From positions 1 to 64,000 of the forward strand of contig JAKLJE010000009.1 of the NCBI GenBank assembly GCA_023151315.1: a stretch of DNA of 64,000 nucleotides. The letters are read 5' to 3'. The position numbers were made by a program, and so were the translations under genes. Positions 63,360 through 64,000 of this stretch are shown in pieces. Below the pieces are notes generated by a model that was not told where the DNA came from, made no database searches, and saw nothing but the letters and a program-made list of their open reading frames with translations. This DNA is from Bacteroidia bacterium. GTDB lineage: Bacteria; Bacteroidota; Bacteroidia; Palsa-965. The number at the start of each line of letters is the position of its first letter. The first letter of the stretch is position 1.

Positions 63360-64000
63360 ACCGCGGACGCAATGAACAGAATCGTTACGAGTGGGTGAAG
63401 ACTCAATTGAGTCAGTTGCCTTCCGGTCAACGTTTGCTGGACGCAGGTGCCGGTGAACAACAATACAGGAATTTATGTTCGCATCTTCGTTATGTATCGC
63501 AAGACTTTGCGCAATATAAACCTGAATCAGATCCTACAGGGCTTCAAATGCAAACATGGAATTATCCTGCGTTGGATATTGTATGTGATATCATTTCCAT
63601 TCCTGAAAAAGACGGTTCGTTCGACGCAGTTTTGTGTACAGAAGTACTGGAGCACATTCCTGATCCTGTGAAAGCGATTCACGAATTGAGTCGATTGCTG
63701 CGTACAGGCGGCACAATGCTCCTTACAGCACCATTTTGTTCACTTACTCATTTTGCCCCTTTTCATTTCAGCACCGGGTTCAATAGATTTTTCTACGAAC
63801 ATCATCTGAAAGAAGCAGGATTCGAAATAACGGAGTTGCAAATCAACGGCAATTATTTCGCGTGGCTCGATCAGGAACTTGGACGTTTGCCCGAGATTAT
63901 GTCGAAATACAGCGATCAATCACCGGGGCGTATCGATTATCAGGCGATATCCAGAGTGAGAAAAATGCTGAACATTGCAGAAGCTAAGGACAAAGGATCA
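63356..64000 (+). CDS. Class I SAM methyltransferase, cut by window end
   Basis: Partial gene; 215 codons are read with no stop before the window ends. It starts with an ATGA overlap to the FkbM gene. It has the SAM-binding motif 'LLDAGAGEQQYRNL' (about residues 28-41), 'FDAVLCTEVLEHIPDP' and 'LRTGGTMLLTAPF', the Methyltransf_11 pattern. A role in modifying the same glycan as its neighbours is likely from context but not certain. Confidence 0.85.
   Translation, partial: MNRGRNEQNRYEWVKTQLSQLPSGQRLLDAGAGEQQYRNLCSHLRYVSQDFAQYKPESDPTGLQMQTWNYPALDIVCDIISIPEKDGSFDAVLCTEVLEHIPDPVKAIHELSRLLRTGGTMLLTAPFCSLTHFAPFHFSTGFNRFFYEHHLKEAGFEITELQINGNYFAWLDQELGRLPEIMSKYSDQSPGRIDYQAISRVRKMLNIAEAKDKGS

Overview
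The window looks like a chromosome segment of a free-living Bacteroidota (Flavobacteriales- or Chitinophagales-like; the genus cannot be told from the sequence alone). The signs are many proteins with type IX secretion (T9SS) C-terminal sorting domains of types A and B, a PorP/SprF-family outer-membrane protein, DUF4249 lipoproteins beside a TonB-dependent receptor, LytS/LytTR-type two-component genes, and nine perfect matches to the Bacteroidota -7 promoter element TAnnTTTG just upstream of start codons. Most of the window has a mid-40s G+C percentage by eye. No rRNA, tRNA, CRISPR array or transposase gene was found, and no gene-free stretch exceeds about 220 bases.

Layout. 1-7,250: a DUF4197 lipoprotein, two double-domain universal stress proteins, a nucleoside phosphorylase, a SirB1-like transglutaminase-fold protein, an ArnT-like glycosyltransferase, a DUF4199 membrane protein and a membrane-tethered LuxR-type regulator. 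7,297-19,743: a twelve-gene minus-strand surface polysaccharide cluster (Wzm, Wzt, GT11 fucosyltransferase, Wzx-like flippase, Wzy-like polymerase, sugar epimerase, GT4, short NeuD/PglD-like acetyltransferase, O-antigen ligase family protein, GT2, DegT aminotransferase, initiating sugar transferase). Most genes overlap or lie within tens of bases. 19,789-22,091: RNase Y, ZapA and a small coiled-coil protein.

22,279-31,245: a T9SS cargo protein, a TPR histidine kinase with its LytTR response regulator, two secreted TonB C-terminal-domain proteins (one fused to MORN-type repeats) and an M23 peptidase. 31,251-39,788: a T9SS module of a PorE-like protein ending in a SPOR-like domain, a PorP/SprF protein, a 1,428-residue type B cargo with eleven Ig-like repeats, and a separate type A cargo. 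39,964-47,675: a TonB-dependent receptor, two DUF4249 lipoproteins and a delta-60-repeat T9SS protein. 47,845-49,752: DnaK with a strong terminator.

49,961-52,619 is the most unusual part. Here an AT-rich PD-(D/E)XK-like nuclease overlaps by one base a two-membrane-helix protein resembling putative abortive-infection proteins. These are followed by a HigA-type antitoxin with no HigB and a 38-residue membrane peptide. I read this as a candidate, undescribed defence or toxin-antitoxin island. 52,729-54,412 holds small membrane proteins of unknown function and a spacer with remnants of dispersed bacterial repeats. 54,424-60,510: a T9SS protein, a PASTA protein, a tandem-fused D-Ala-D-Ala ligase and RdgB. 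60,507-64,000: a WecE-type aminotransferase, a sulfotransferase, an FkbM methyltransferase and a second methyltransferase cut by the window end, probably part of another glycan locus.
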